From NCBI GenBank assembly GCA_041394265.1, contig JAWKIO010000005.1, positions 3,410,001 through 3,474,000 of the forward strand: DNA of 64,000 nt, read 5' to 3'. Below are positions 24,071 to 32,440 of the stretch, piece after piece (the stretch's first letter is position 1; each line of letters starts with the position of its first letter). The stretch is from Acidimicrobiales bacterium (GTDB lineage: Bacteria; Actinomycetota; Acidimicrobiia; Acidimicrobiales; SZUA-35). Below the pieces are notes generated by a model. It made no database searches and was not told the DNA's origin. It saw nothing but the letters and a program-made list of their open reading frames with translations. The position numbers were made by a program, and so were the translations under genes.

Positions 24071-27000
24071 GTGACCGACGCCCCTGCAGCCCGCGCTGCT
24101 TCTTCCGAGAACCCCCTCGTGGTCGGACCAGAAGCCTCTGAGCTCCCCATCGACGCCCCACTGGCGTCCGAGGAGCTGCTTGGCGACGGTGGCGGTCCGC
24201 CGATCGTTGCCGTGGTCATCGTCGACCGGGGGTCGAACCATCTCGAGCGCACCCTGCAATCGGTGGCGGCGCAGGAGTACACCAATCTCTCGGTCCTCGT
24301 GATCGATGCCACCGACGGCGAACCGATCACCGACTTGGTCGCCCGACTTCTTCCCGACGCCTACCTCCATCGCATGCCGAACCGCCTCGGTCGAGCCGGC
24401 GCAGCGAACAAGGCCAGCGAGCTCGTCTCCGGTGCGTCCTTCTATCTGTTCGTGACCGCCGGCTTCGAACTCGAGCCCTCGACCACCTCGTCCTTGGTCG
24501 AGGAGCTGTATCGCTCCAACGCCGGCATCGTCGCCCCCAAGGTGGTCGACGGCAACGACCCTCGCCGGCTCCGCAGCGTCGGCATGGGTGCCGACAAGTT
24601 CGGCGTCGAGGTCGACTACGTCGAGCCGGGCGAGTTCGACCAGGAACAGTACGACACGGTTCGCGACATCTTCTTTGCCCCGAGCGGCGTGCAGCTGGTC
24701 CGGGCCGACCTCTTCGCTGCACTGGGCGGCTTCGACTCGGCCATGACCTGGTACGGCGACGACCTCGATCTGTGTTGGCGCGCCCACACCGCTGGAGCCA
24801 GGGTCGTCGCCGTACCGCGAGCCGTGGTCCGCTCCCTCGGTATCGAGGCCGACCCCGACGAGCGGCGCCAGCTCCTTGCGAGGCACCGACTTCGAGCGTT
24901 GTGCGTCACGTCGACTCGTTTGCATCTCGCCCGCATGCTGCCGGTCGCCATTGCGTTGCTGCTGATGGAAGCTGCCTACTCGCTGGTGGCCGGTCGCCGA
25001 CGCCAGGCCCGATCGGCCGTCGGTGCCATCACATGGAACCTCCGCAACCTCGGCCAGATCCGGGAGCGGCGCAAGGTCGTGCACGCCCTGCGCAGCGTGT
25101 CCGATCGTGAAGTCGGAGCGCTCCAGATGTCGGGTTCGGCCCGCCTCAGCGGCTTTTTCCGGGGCCAGTTCGACGTCGGCGACCGGGTCGTCTCCTTCGC
25201 CGGCAACTTCCGCGACTCGTTCACCGGTCAAGATGCTGGTGCGTTCCGCGACGGCTTCATCATCTCGACGTTGATCGGCCTGGTCCTCGTCATCGGGAGT
25301 CGTGGACTCATCACGGGTGGAGTGGTTGCCACCGGACAGTTCCTCGACCTCCCCGGCGCCGCCACGCTTCTGAAGGAGTATCTCGGCGACTGGCGGACCG
25401 TCGGGCTCGGTGGAACGGGCAACTCGGCCACGGCATTCGGAGTCCTCGGCCTCGGCAAGCTCGCCTTCTTCTGGGGGACCGGCGTGTTCGACACCCTGCT
25501 GGTGATCGGGCCCCTGTTCCTCGGCACGCTCGGAGCGTGGCGCCTGGCCCGCCCCTACGGCACGCTTCGCGGCAGCGCCTTCGCCGCCCTGGCGTACGCC
25601 GCCAACCCGCTGTCGATCGCCGCCATCGGCGCCGGCCAGTGGAACGCCCTTGTCGTCTTCGGCGCCGGTCCGTTCCTCGTTGGCAGCCTCCTGCGAGTGC
25701 AGGGAAGTGCGCCGTTCGGCGACATCGGTGGGTCGCCCAGTCAAGACATCGTCCAGCGGACGCTCCCGGTCCGGCTGGTCCGGTTCGGGCTGCTCGTGGC
25801 GGCAGTCGCCACGTTCGTCCCGTCCGTGATCCTCGTGGTGATGGTGGTGATCGTCGGCCAGATCGTCGGCAACCTCCTGTTGGCGAAGACTCGGGGCATG
25901 GTCAACCTGGTGCTCGCTGCCATCACCGCGGTTGTGGTGCCGGCGGCGCTGCACGCTCCGTGGACGTTCGACATCATCCAGCGTGGAACGTGGCAGTGGT
26001 TCGTCGGGCCGCCGTCGCCCGAAGCCACCTTCGATTCGCTGGCCGACCTCATCCGCTTCGCCCCGGGCATCTCCGAACCGCGCCTCCTGACACTCGGCCT
26101 CCTCCTTGCCGCTTCGCTGTCGCTGCTCATCGGCACCGGCGTGCGGCTCGAAGCTGGTGTTCGTGGCTGGTCGCTCGCTGTTGCGGCCTGGCTGCTGTTG
26201 TGGAGCGCTCGACGAGGCTGGTTGCCGATCGAGCTCCCCGCCGCCGAGCTGATGCTCGTCCCTGCTGCGGTGGGCGTAGCACTGTCGATCGGTGCGGCAG
26301 CGCGCGCCGTCGAGATCGACCTCGTCGGCTACAAGTTCGGCTGGCGCCAGGTCGTGGCGTTCCTCGGTGTCGTCGCCATGGCCGGTGCGGGTGTGCAGCT
26401 CCTGCGCAACTCCTACAGCGGACGTTGGGACCTGCCCGAGCAGAGCTATGCCGCAACCACCGATCTGCTGACCGAGCAGCTCGAGGGTCCCGCTCGGGTG
26501 CTGTGGATCGGCGAACCGTCGATCCTGCCCGTCGACTCGCTCGAATCGGCCGAGGGGGTCACCTATGCGATCACCGAGGGCGGCGAACCCACGGCGTTCG
26601 GGCGCTTCACGCCCGGGAACTACGGGCTGAATGCACAAGTGGGCGAGCAACTCGATCTTGCACTGCGTCGTCAGACGGTACGTGTCGGCCGGCTCCTCGC
26701 GCCCTACGGCATCGACTTCGTGGTCGTGGTGCCCCACCTGGCGCCTGCTCCCTACGCAGGCCAGACCTTCGAGGCACCCGAGGACTCGCTCACTGCGCTG
26801 CTCGGGCAGCTCGATCTCCAGCGAGTCTCTGGCGTCGCCGACTTCACGGTGTTCCGCAACGAGGCTGCCCGCGGGCCGGTCGTCGGCGTCGAGCACGACA
26901 TCACCGACCTGGACAATCGAGCCGACATCTTCCTCGACACCGATCTTTCGGTCGGTCGCCGAATGGCCGCCGACTTCGGCTCCGGCTCGTGGAGCTGGAA

Positions 27001-27268
27001 CGCGCCGATGGTCGACCCCGACGCAGAGGTGCTCCCCGAACCGGCGTCGATCCTGGTTGCCGTCACCGGCGACGGCTGGGTCGCCAGCGGTGATGGCGTC
27101 ACGGCCACGCCGACGGCAGGAGGCTTGCTGGCCGTCGATGCCGGCGGCGTCGACCAGTGGTCGGTCCACCGCCCCGTCGCCTGGTTGCGTTGGTTGCTCC
27201 TGATCGCCGAGGCGGCAGCCGTGGCGATTGGTGTTTCCATTGCACGCTCGGAGGATCCGAGCCGATGA
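24071..27268 (+). CDS. Giant membrane GT2 glycosyltransferase
   Basis: The 1065-residue protein begins with a GT2 domain (about residues 45-290): VAVVIVDRGSNHLERTLQSV, AGAANKASELVSGASFYLFV, and WYGDDLDLCWR, which holds the catalytic-base region. Some ten or more membrane helices follow (from about residue 295 to 790), then a soluble extracellular C-terminal region. This architecture recurs in actinobacteria, often beside a DUF5719 gene as here, and probably builds or exports a cell-surface glycan. It leads a chain of three overlapping or adjacent genes. The last codons were duplicated together with the following gene's start (see 27248-27295). Confidence 0.87.
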   Translation: MTDAPAARAASSENPLVVGPEASELPIDAPLASEELLGDGGGPPIVAVVIVDRGSNHLERTLQSVAAQEYTNLSVLVIDATDGEPITDLVARLLPDAYLHRMPNRLGRAGAANKASELVSGASFYLFVTAGFELEPSTTSSLVEELYRSNAGIVAPKVVDGNDPRRLRSVGMGADKFGVEVDYVEPGEFDQEQYDTVRDIFFAPSGVQLVRADLFAALGGFDSAMTWYGDDLDLCWRAHTAGARVVAVPRAVVRSLGIEADPDERRQLLARHRLRALCVTSTRLHLARMLPVAIALLLMEAAYSLVAGRRRQARSAVGAITWNLRNLGQIRERRKVVHALRSVSDREVGALQMSGSARLSGFFRGQFDVGDRVVSFAGNFRDSFTGQDAGAFRDGFIISTLIGLVLVIGSRGLITGGVVATGQFLDLPGAATLLKEYLGDWRTVGLGGTGNSATAFGVLGLGKLAFFWGTGVFDTLLVIGPLFLGTLGAWRLARPYGTLRGSAFAALAYAANPLSIAAIGAGQWNALVVFGAGPFLVGSLLRVQGSAPFGDIGGSPSQDIVQRTLPVRLVRFGLLVAAVATFVPSVILVVMVVIVGQIVGNLLLAKTRGMVNLVLAAITAVVVPAALHAPWTFDIIQRGTWQWFVGPPSPEATFDSLADLIRFAPGISEPRLLTLGLLLAASLSLLIGTGVRLEAGVRGWSLAVAAWLLLWSARRGWLPIELPAAELMLVPAAVGVALSIGAAARAVEIDLVGYKFGWRQVVAFLGVVAMAGAGVQLLRNSYSGRWDLPEQSYAATTDLLTEQLEGPARVLWIGEPSILPVDSLESAEGVTYAITEGGEPTAFGRFTPGNYGLNAQVGEQLDLALRRQTVRVGRLLAPYGIDFVVVVPHLAPAPYAGQTFEAPEDSLTALLGQLDLQRVSGVADFTVFRNEAARGPVVGVEHDITDLDNRADIFLDTDLSVGRRMAADFGSGSWSWNAPMVDPDAEVLPEPASILVAVTGDGWVASGDGVTATPTAGGLLAVDAGGVDQWSVHRPVAWLRWLLLIAEAAAVAIGVSIARSEDPSR

Positions 27269-27295
27269 CACCGTCGGAGGATCCGAGCCGATGAC
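27248..27295 (+). repeat. Tandem duplication at a stop/start junction
   Basis: The 22-base unit TCGGAGGATCCGAGCCGATG plus AC occurs at 27248-27269 and 27274-27295, a 26-base period. Each copy holds a ribosome-binding site (GGAGG) and an ATGAC start. The first ATGA contains the stop of the GT2 gene; its ATG opens a nine-codon frame, MTPSEDPSR, ending at 27294. The second ATG starts the DUF5719 gene. Confidence 0.9.
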
Positions 27296-28910
27296 TCGCT
27301 GGACTGCCGTGATCGTGTTGATCGGACTCCTGGTCGCCGGAGTCGCCTACGACCGCGTCGACATCGCGCCCGTTCCCGAACCCGAGGTGTCGCTGCCCGA
27401 GCCGGTGAGCCCGGCGATCGACGCCAGTGGGTCCTTGAGCACGGTGTGGTTCTGCCCAGTCGGGTCGGGATCGGCCGAAGGCATTGGACTCCACACCCTG
27501 GCGCTGACCAACGCCGGCGACACCGATGCGGTCGCCACCATCAACCTGCTCAACGGCAGCGGGCCTGGCCCGTCGGCTCGCATCGACCTTCCTCCTCGCT
27601 CGACCGAAACGTTCGAGGTCGCCGAACTCGACCAGTCGAACCTCGTCGGCGCCGTCGTCGAGATCGTCGGTGGCGAGGGGGTGGTCGGACACAACGTGGC
27701 CACGAACCGGGGTATCACCCAGGCGCCGTGTGGAACCGAGACGTCCGACTCGTGGTATTTCGCCGATGGCACGACCACACGCGACTCGAGCCAGTTCATC
27801 GTCTTGCTGAATCCGTTCTCCCAAGATGTGGTGTTCGACGTCGAGTTCCAGACCGCCACCCGCACCCGAGTGCCCGACGATCTCCAGGCGGCCGTTGTTC
27901 CCGGTCGCTCGGTGCGTCTCATCAACGTCGGCGACTACGTCAGCCGCGAAGCGAATGTCGCCACGAAGATCACGTCGGTGCAGGGCCGCTTCGCCGTCGA
28001 GCGCCTTCAGTTCTTCGACGGTCAGCTCGGTCCGTCGGGCGTGGCACTGACGTCGGCGGCGATCGCGCCCCGACTCGAGTGGTACCTTCCGGCGGGGCGG
28101 GTGCACGATGGCGGCGATCAGCGAGTCACCATCTACAACCCGGGGGAGAGCACCGCCGAGATCGACCTCGAGTTCGATCTCGCCGATCCGGCGGATCGCT
28201 CCTCGTATGGTCTGGTGCCGGTCGAGATCACCATCGCCGGTGGACGAATCGCCGTCATCGACCTCGTCGAGGAACTCTCCCGCGCCGGCTATCCGCTGCC
28301 GGCCGAGCTCGGCGTCACCCTGCGTTCGACCAACGACGTGGGGATCGTGGCCGAGCGTTGGCAGGTCACTCCCAAGATCGACACCTCGCTGATCGGGGCC
28401 GGTGGCACCAATGCCTCGATCGGGTTCGGCCGTGCGCCTCGTCGTTTCCAAGACGGTGAAGACGTCGAGTCACAGGACAATGCCATCCCGGATCCGTCGC
28501 TCGAACCCGAGGTGGTACCGCTGATCCAAGCCACCGCAACCGCCGGCGTCGGCATCTCGCACGGGTCCAGCGTGCTGTCCGACCGGTGGGTCGTGCCGTG
28601 GATGACCATCGGTGAGGGCGAACAATCCGTGCTGGTCGTCACGGCACCGGCCGGTGCGCTGGTCGAGGTCCAGCTGATGGTCGCCGGGGAACTGCTGCCT
28701 CCCGTTCGTTCCGCCGTTCCGGCCGAGGGCCGGGCACAAATCCCGCTCGCCGGCCCCGTCGCCGACGCGGCCGTGGTCGTCACCTCCGACGCGCCCGTGG
28801 CGGTCGAGGTCCAAGTCGTCACCCCCGAGGGCCGTCTCGCCGTGATTCCCGGGGTGCCGTCGGTGACGCCAATCGGCCCCGCCGCCCAGGGAACAGGAGC
28901 GAACGAATGA
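27291..28910 (+). CDS. DUF5719 family surface protein
   Basis: The 539-residue protein has an N-terminal membrane helix (AVIVLIGLLVAGVAYD, about residues 5-21) serving as signal anchor, followed by an extracellular region rich in beta strands. That region has repeated immunoglobulin-like phrases such as LALTNAGDTDAVATINLL, VTIYNPGESTAEIDLEF and RLEWYLPAGRVHDGG, the DUF5719 pattern. DUF5719 proteins commonly accompany large GT2 membrane proteins and have no known activity. The start is preceded by GGAGG ten bases upstream. Its end overlaps the thioredoxin-like gene by four bases. Confidence 0.85.
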   Translation: MTRWTAVIVLIGLLVAGVAYDRVDIAPVPEPEVSLPEPVSPAIDASGSLSTVWFCPVGSGSAEGIGLHTLALTNAGDTDAVATINLLNGSGPGPSARIDLPPRSTETFEVAELDQSNLVGAVVEIVGGEGVVGHNVATNRGITQAPCGTETSDSWYFADGTTTRDSSQFIVLLNPFSQDVVFDVEFQTATRTRVPDDLQAAVVPGRSVRLINVGDYVSREANVATKITSVQGRFAVERLQFFDGQLGPSGVALTSAAIAPRLEWYLPAGRVHDGGDQRVTIYNPGESTAEIDLEFDLADPADRSSYGLVPVEITIAGGRIAVIDLVEELSRAGYPLPAELGVTLRSTNDVGIVAERWQVTPKIDTSLIGAGGTNASIGFGRAPRRFQDGEDVESQDNAIPDPSLEPEVVPLIQATATAGVGISHGSSVLSDRWVVPWMTIGEGEQSVLVVTAPAGALVEVQLMVAGELLPPVRSAVPAEGRAQIPLAGPVADAAVVVTSDAPVAVEVQVVTPEGRLAVIPGVPSVTPIGPAAQGTGANE

Positions 28911-29320
28911 CCCGCATCCTCGTGCTGATCGCCCTCACCGTGATCGCGGTGGGTGTGGCGTGGGCACTGCAACGCCGCCGACCCGATGCCCCGTCGGCGC
29001 CCTCGTACCGCGCCCCTCGCCAGCTCGACCGCGACGACTTCGACGTGCCGGCCGACCTCGACCTGGTCGTCGTCTTTGCCTCGTCGACCTGCGACTCGTG
29101 TCCGCTGGCGTGGGCGACCGTGACGGGGATCGAGCGGTCGGGGACCGGGGCGCAACGGGTGCTGGTGCAGGAGAACCCCGAGCTGCACAAGCGCTACAAG
29201 ATCGACGGCGTCCCGACCACGTTGGTGGTCGATCGCGACGGTGTGGTGCACGCCAGCTTCTTCGGCCCGGTCGAGGCCGAGTCGATCATCGACGCGCTGG
29301 ACTCGCTCAGCAGCGAATGA
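28907..29320 (+). CDS. Membrane-anchored thioredoxin-like protein
   Basis: The 137-residue protein has an N-terminal helix (VLIALTVIAVGVAWAL) and a thioredoxin-like domain. The active-site pair is CDSC in VVFASSTCDSCPLAW, and the cis-proline loop is GVPTTLVVDRDG. The helix suggests that the domain faces the outside, where it could reduce or form disulfides. The CDSC dipeptide differs from the usual CGPC. The ATG overlaps the DUF5719 stop (ATGA), so it may serve the cysteine-containing proteins of this cluster. The gene ends base to base with the convergent ftsH. Confidence 0.85.
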   Translation: MTRILVLIALTVIAVGVAWALQRRRPDAPSAPSYRAPRQLDRDDFDVPADLDLVVVFASSTCDSCPLAWATVTGIERSGTGAQRVLVQENPELHKRYKIDGVPTTLVVDRDGVVHASFFGPVEAESIIDALDSLSSE

Positions 29321-31243
29321 TCAGTTGGCGGCAACCGCCGAGTCGAAGCTCGAGCCGTTGCCATTGGCCCGGGCCTCCTGCACGAACTGATCGATCTCGG
29401 CACCGCTGACGGTCTCGTTCTCGAGGAGCGTGCTGGCGATGCGGTCGAGGATCGGTCGGTAGGTGGTGAGCAGATCGCGGCACCGGTCTTCGGCGTCGAG
29501 CAGGATCCGCTGGGTCTCTTCATCGATCACCCGAGCGGTCTCGTCGGAGTAGTCCTTGCCGCTCATGAGGTCGTCGCCCAGGAACACCTGGCCGCCGCCA
29601 CCCCACGCCATGGGGCCGACCTTGTCGGACATGCCCCACTCCTTGACCATCTTCTGTGCGGTCTCGGTGGCCTTCATGAGGTCGTCGGAGGCGCCGGTGC
29701 TGGTCATGTTGTAGACGATCTGCTCGGCCATCCGGCCGCCCAACATGACGACGAGGCGGTCCTCGATGTAGTCACGGCGGTAGAGGTGACGATCTTCCTG
29801 TGGCAGCTGCATCGTGACGCCCAGTGCCATGCCGCTCGGGATGATGGTGACCTTGTGCAGCGGATCGGCGTTGGGGAGGATCGCAGCGCACAGGGCGTGG
29901 CCGCCCTCGTGATAGGCGACGGCTTCACGCTCGCGGGGCGACAGCACCATGGAGTCGCGCTTCACACCCATGAGGACACGGTCGCGGGCTGCATCGAAAT
30001 CGGAGCCGTGGATGCGCTTCTCGCCCCGGCGCACGGCGAACAAGGCGGCCTCGTTGACGAGGTTGGCGAGATCGGCACCGCTCATACCCGGTGCGCCACG
30101 GGCGATGAGATCGACGTCGACATCGTCGGCGATCTTCTTGTGCTTGATGTGCACGTTGAGGATCTGCCGACGGTCCTCGAGCTCAGGTAGCGGCACGACG
30201 ACCTGGCGATCGAATCGGCCCGGTCGGAGCAGAGCCGGATCGAGGATGTCGGGCCGGTTGGTGGCCGCCATCATCACGATGCCCTCGGTGGCCTCGAAGC
30301 CGTCCATCTCGGCGAGCATCTGGTTGAGCGTCTGCTCACGCTCGTCATGCCCGCCGCCGAGTCCTGCGCCACGCTTGCGCCCGATGGAGTCGATCTCGTC
30401 GACGAAGATGATGGCCTTCCCCATCTTGCGGGCTTCGGCGAAGAGATCGCGCACCCGGCTGGCGCCGACGCCGACGAACATCTCCATGAAGTCCGAACCG
30501 GTGACCGACATGAACGGTACGCCTGCCTCGCCGGCGACGGCTCGGGCGATGAGGGTCTTGCCGGTACCGGGAGGGCCGACGAGCAGGACACCCTTGGGAA
30601 TGCGGGCACCGATGTCGGAGAACTTCGACGGATCCTTCAAGAAGTCGACGACCTCGGTGACTTCCTTCTTCACCGCGGCGTAGCCGGCGACGTCTTCGAA
30701 GGTGGTGCCGGGGCGCTCGGTCGAGTAGGTCTTGGCCTTCGAGCGGCCGATCGACATGATGCCGCCCATCTGGGATTGCTGGCGGCGAGACAGCCACCAG
30801 AAGAAGGCGATGATCAGCATGAGGGGGAGAAACAGGCTGAGCAAGCTCATGATGATGCTGCCGCCGGGAGTCTTCGGCGAGACGTCGACGTCGTTCTGGC
30901 TGAGCAGGCGCAGGTCGTCGTCGGGGATCGGCGAGAACCCGGTGGTGGTGAAGGTGTCGTTGCCGCCGTCAGGAGCCGAGCGATAAACGCCTTCGATCTT
31001 CGCGTTGGTGTTGTCGTACTCGATCGACTCGACGTTGCCCTCGACGACCTGGGTCTTGAACTCGGTGTAGCTGATCTCGTTGGTTGCTTGGGAGTTCTGG
31101 CTGGCCATCACACCGATGAGGACGATCAGCACACCGACGACGACCCAGAGGGCCCATCGGGGGAAGCCACCGTCGGCGCGGCCGGGCATGCGGGGATTGC
31201 GTCCGGGCGGAGGCGGTGGCGGGGTCGAGCCTTTGTCAGACAT
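29321..31243 (-). CDS. ftsH: ATP-dependent zinc metalloprotease FtsH
   Basis: The 640-residue membrane protease has two membrane helices (about residues 30-47 and 128-148) around an extracytoplasmic domain. Next come the AAA+ module with GPPGTGKT, FVDEIDSIGRKR and TNRPDILDPALLRPGRFDRQ, and the M41 protease with YHEGGHALCAA (HExxH; most FtsH have HEAGH). It degrades misfolded membrane proteins and regulators. The start MSDKGST is set by a TAGACT hexamer seven bases upstream; the longer frame overlaps the divergent gene. Confidence 0.96.
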   Translation of the reverse strand: MSDKGSTPPPPPPGRNPRMPGRADGGFPRWALWVVVGVLIVLIGVMASQNSQATNEISYTEFKTQVVEGNVESIEYDNTNAKIEGVYRSAPDGGNDTFTTTGFSPIPDDDLRLLSQNDVDVSPKTPGGSIIMSLLSLFLPLMLIIAFFWWLSRRQQSQMGGIMSIGRSKAKTYSTERPGTTFEDVAGYAAVKKEVTEVVDFLKDPSKFSDIGARIPKGVLLVGPPGTGKTLIARAVAGEAGVPFMSVTGSDFMEMFVGVGASRVRDLFAEARKMGKAIIFVDEIDSIGRKRGAGLGGGHDEREQTLNQMLAEMDGFEATEGIVMMAATNRPDILDPALLRPGRFDRQVVVPLPELEDRRQILNVHIKHKKIADDVDVDLIARGAPGMSGADLANLVNEAALFAVRRGEKRIHGSDFDAARDRVLMGVKRDSMVLSPREREAVAYHEGGHALCAAILPNADPLHKVTIIPSGMALGVTMQLPQEDRHLYRRDYIEDRLVVMLGGRMAEQIVYNMTSTGASDDLMKATETAQKMVKEWGMSDKVGPMAWGGGGQVFLGDDLMSGKDYSDETARVIDEETQRILLDAEDRCRDLLTTYRPILDRIASTLLENETVSGAEIDQFVQEARANGNGSSFDSAVAAN

Positions 31244-31250
31244 GGCTTCG

Positions 31251-31256
31251 AGTCTA
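31251..31256 (-). promoter_or_regulatory. -10 hexamer TAGACT of ftsH
   Basis: On the minus strand TAGACT ends 7 bases before ATG 31243. Confidence 0.5.
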
Positions 31257-31326
31257 GGCGGCTGGGTCGGGCTTGACTTGGTCGGGCCAGCCGGTCCGGC
31301 GTGCGTCACACCGAAGCTCGCGAAGA

Positions 31327-31332
31327 TAGGGT
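31327..31332 (+). promoter_or_regulatory. -10 hexamer TAGGGT of the CPBP protease gene
   Basis: TAGGGT ends 6 bases before GTG 31339. Confidence 0.5.
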
Positions 31333-31338
31333 CGGATC

Positions 31339-32061
31339 GTGCCGTCGCCCGGTTCCACCACCCTCCCCCCGCTGTCGCCGCCGGCACCACGATGGGGATT
31401 CGGCGACGTCGCCGGTTGGTACCTGGCAGCGTTCCTCGGGCAGTTCGTGGTCCTGATGGCGTTGCGCAGCATCGAGGGTGCCGAGCCGCCCGCCACCCTG
31501 CCGGTCTACGCCCTTTTCGTGCTCCAGGTCCCCCAGTGGTTGGCCTACGGGGTCGGCCCCATCGTGACCACGACCCGCCGGGGAAACGGGCCGGTCATCG
31601 ATCTCGGGATGCGCATCCACCCGTCCGACCTCGGTATCGGACTGCCGGTCGGTGTGGTGACGCAACTGGCGGTGCTGCCGCTGCTGTATTGGCCGATCAA
31701 TCGGGTGGTCGAGGGTGACCCTGGCGACGCCGCCCGCGAGCTGATCGATCGCATCGATGGCCCGTTCGACGTCGTCATGATGGGCATCCTCGTCGTGGTC
31801 ATGGCACCACTGGTCGAGGAGATGTTCTATCGCGGCCTCTTCATGGGAGCGCTGCGGCATCGGCTGGCGGACACCGCCTCGATCATCGTCTCTGGCGTCG
31901 TCTTCGCCGCCGTCCATTTCCAGCCGCTGCAGTTTCCCGGCCTCCTCGTGTTCGGCCTAATCCTCGGCTACCTACGAGTCAAGTACGACCGGCTGGGTCC
32001 TGCGTGGGCCGCGCATCTCGCGTTCAATGCCGTGACCTTCGTGTTCCTCGTTTCCGGATGA
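31339..32061 (+). CDS. CPBP-family intramembrane metalloprotease
   Basis: The 240-residue membrane protein carries the CPBP (CAAX/Abi) motifs: EEMFYRG (EExxxR), the histidine in FAAVHF, and a final HLAFN. These residues line the intramembrane active site of Rce1-like glutamate/metalloproteases. About seven helices are visible. Relatives process prenylated or small membrane peptides, or confer bacteriocin immunity; the substrate here is unknown. GTG 31339 is supported by the hexamer six bases upstream. Confidence 0.88.
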   Translation: MPSPGSTTLPPLSPPAPRWGFGDVAGWYLAAFLGQFVVLMALRSIEGAEPPATLPVYALFVLQVPQWLAYGVGPIVTTTRRGNGPVIDLGMRIHPSDLGIGLPVGVVTQLAVLPLLYWPINRVVEGDPGDAARELIDRIDGPFDVVMMGILVVVMAPLVEEMFYRGLFMGALRHRLADTASIIVSGVVFAAVHFQPLQFPGLLVFGLILGYLRVKYDRLGPAWAAHLAFNAVTFVFLVSG

Positions 32062-32168
32062 TCGGGTTTCCGGGCTGATTGGGCCGCGCGGCCCAACGGC
32101 GGCGGGTCAGGCGGTCCATTTCGCCACACCGTACTCACGCTTCGTGGTCGGACTCCGATCGAGTGGGC

Positions 32169-32366
32169 ATGGACAGCACGATCCGACCTTGCCGCCGCTG
32201 CGGAGCCGATGCCGTGGTGATTGCCATGGAGTTCGATGGCAGCGTCGTCGACATGGAATCCTGCGACAACTGCGACACGCGCCTGTGGTCGATGGCCGGC
32301 GAGCCGGTCGAGCTGCAGGCCGTGCTGGCCGAGGTGGGGCTTCGGTCCGGCAAGCGTCGATCCTGA
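32169..32366 (+). CDS. Small zinc-ribbon protein
   Basis: The 65-residue product contains CRRC at residues 8-11 and CDNC at about residues 31-34, two CxxC knuckles about 20 residues apart, which suggests a zinc ribbon. The rest is short and unremarkable. It lies between the CPBP gene and the GT-C-like gene, in the position where many actinobacteria keep small Cys-rich genes of the manB region. An in-frame GTG at 32163 is an alternative start. I do not recognise a named family. Confidence 0.65.
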   Translation: MDSTIRPCRRCGADAVVIAMEFDGSVVDMESCDNCDTRLWSMAGEPVELQAVLAEVGLRSGKRRS

Positions 32367-32440
32367 ACCGGCGCCCGCCGGGCGACGAATCTGGGTGATG
32401 ACAACGCAACGTCGCCCGGGGGTGCCACGATGTGGCGGTT

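Noticed and set aside
23999..27271. A 1090-codon minus-strand frame opposite the GT2 membrane protein gene
   Set aside because: Its translation is low-complexity, rich in Arg, Asp and Gln, and shows no motif, while the plus strand encodes a recognisable glycosyltransferase.
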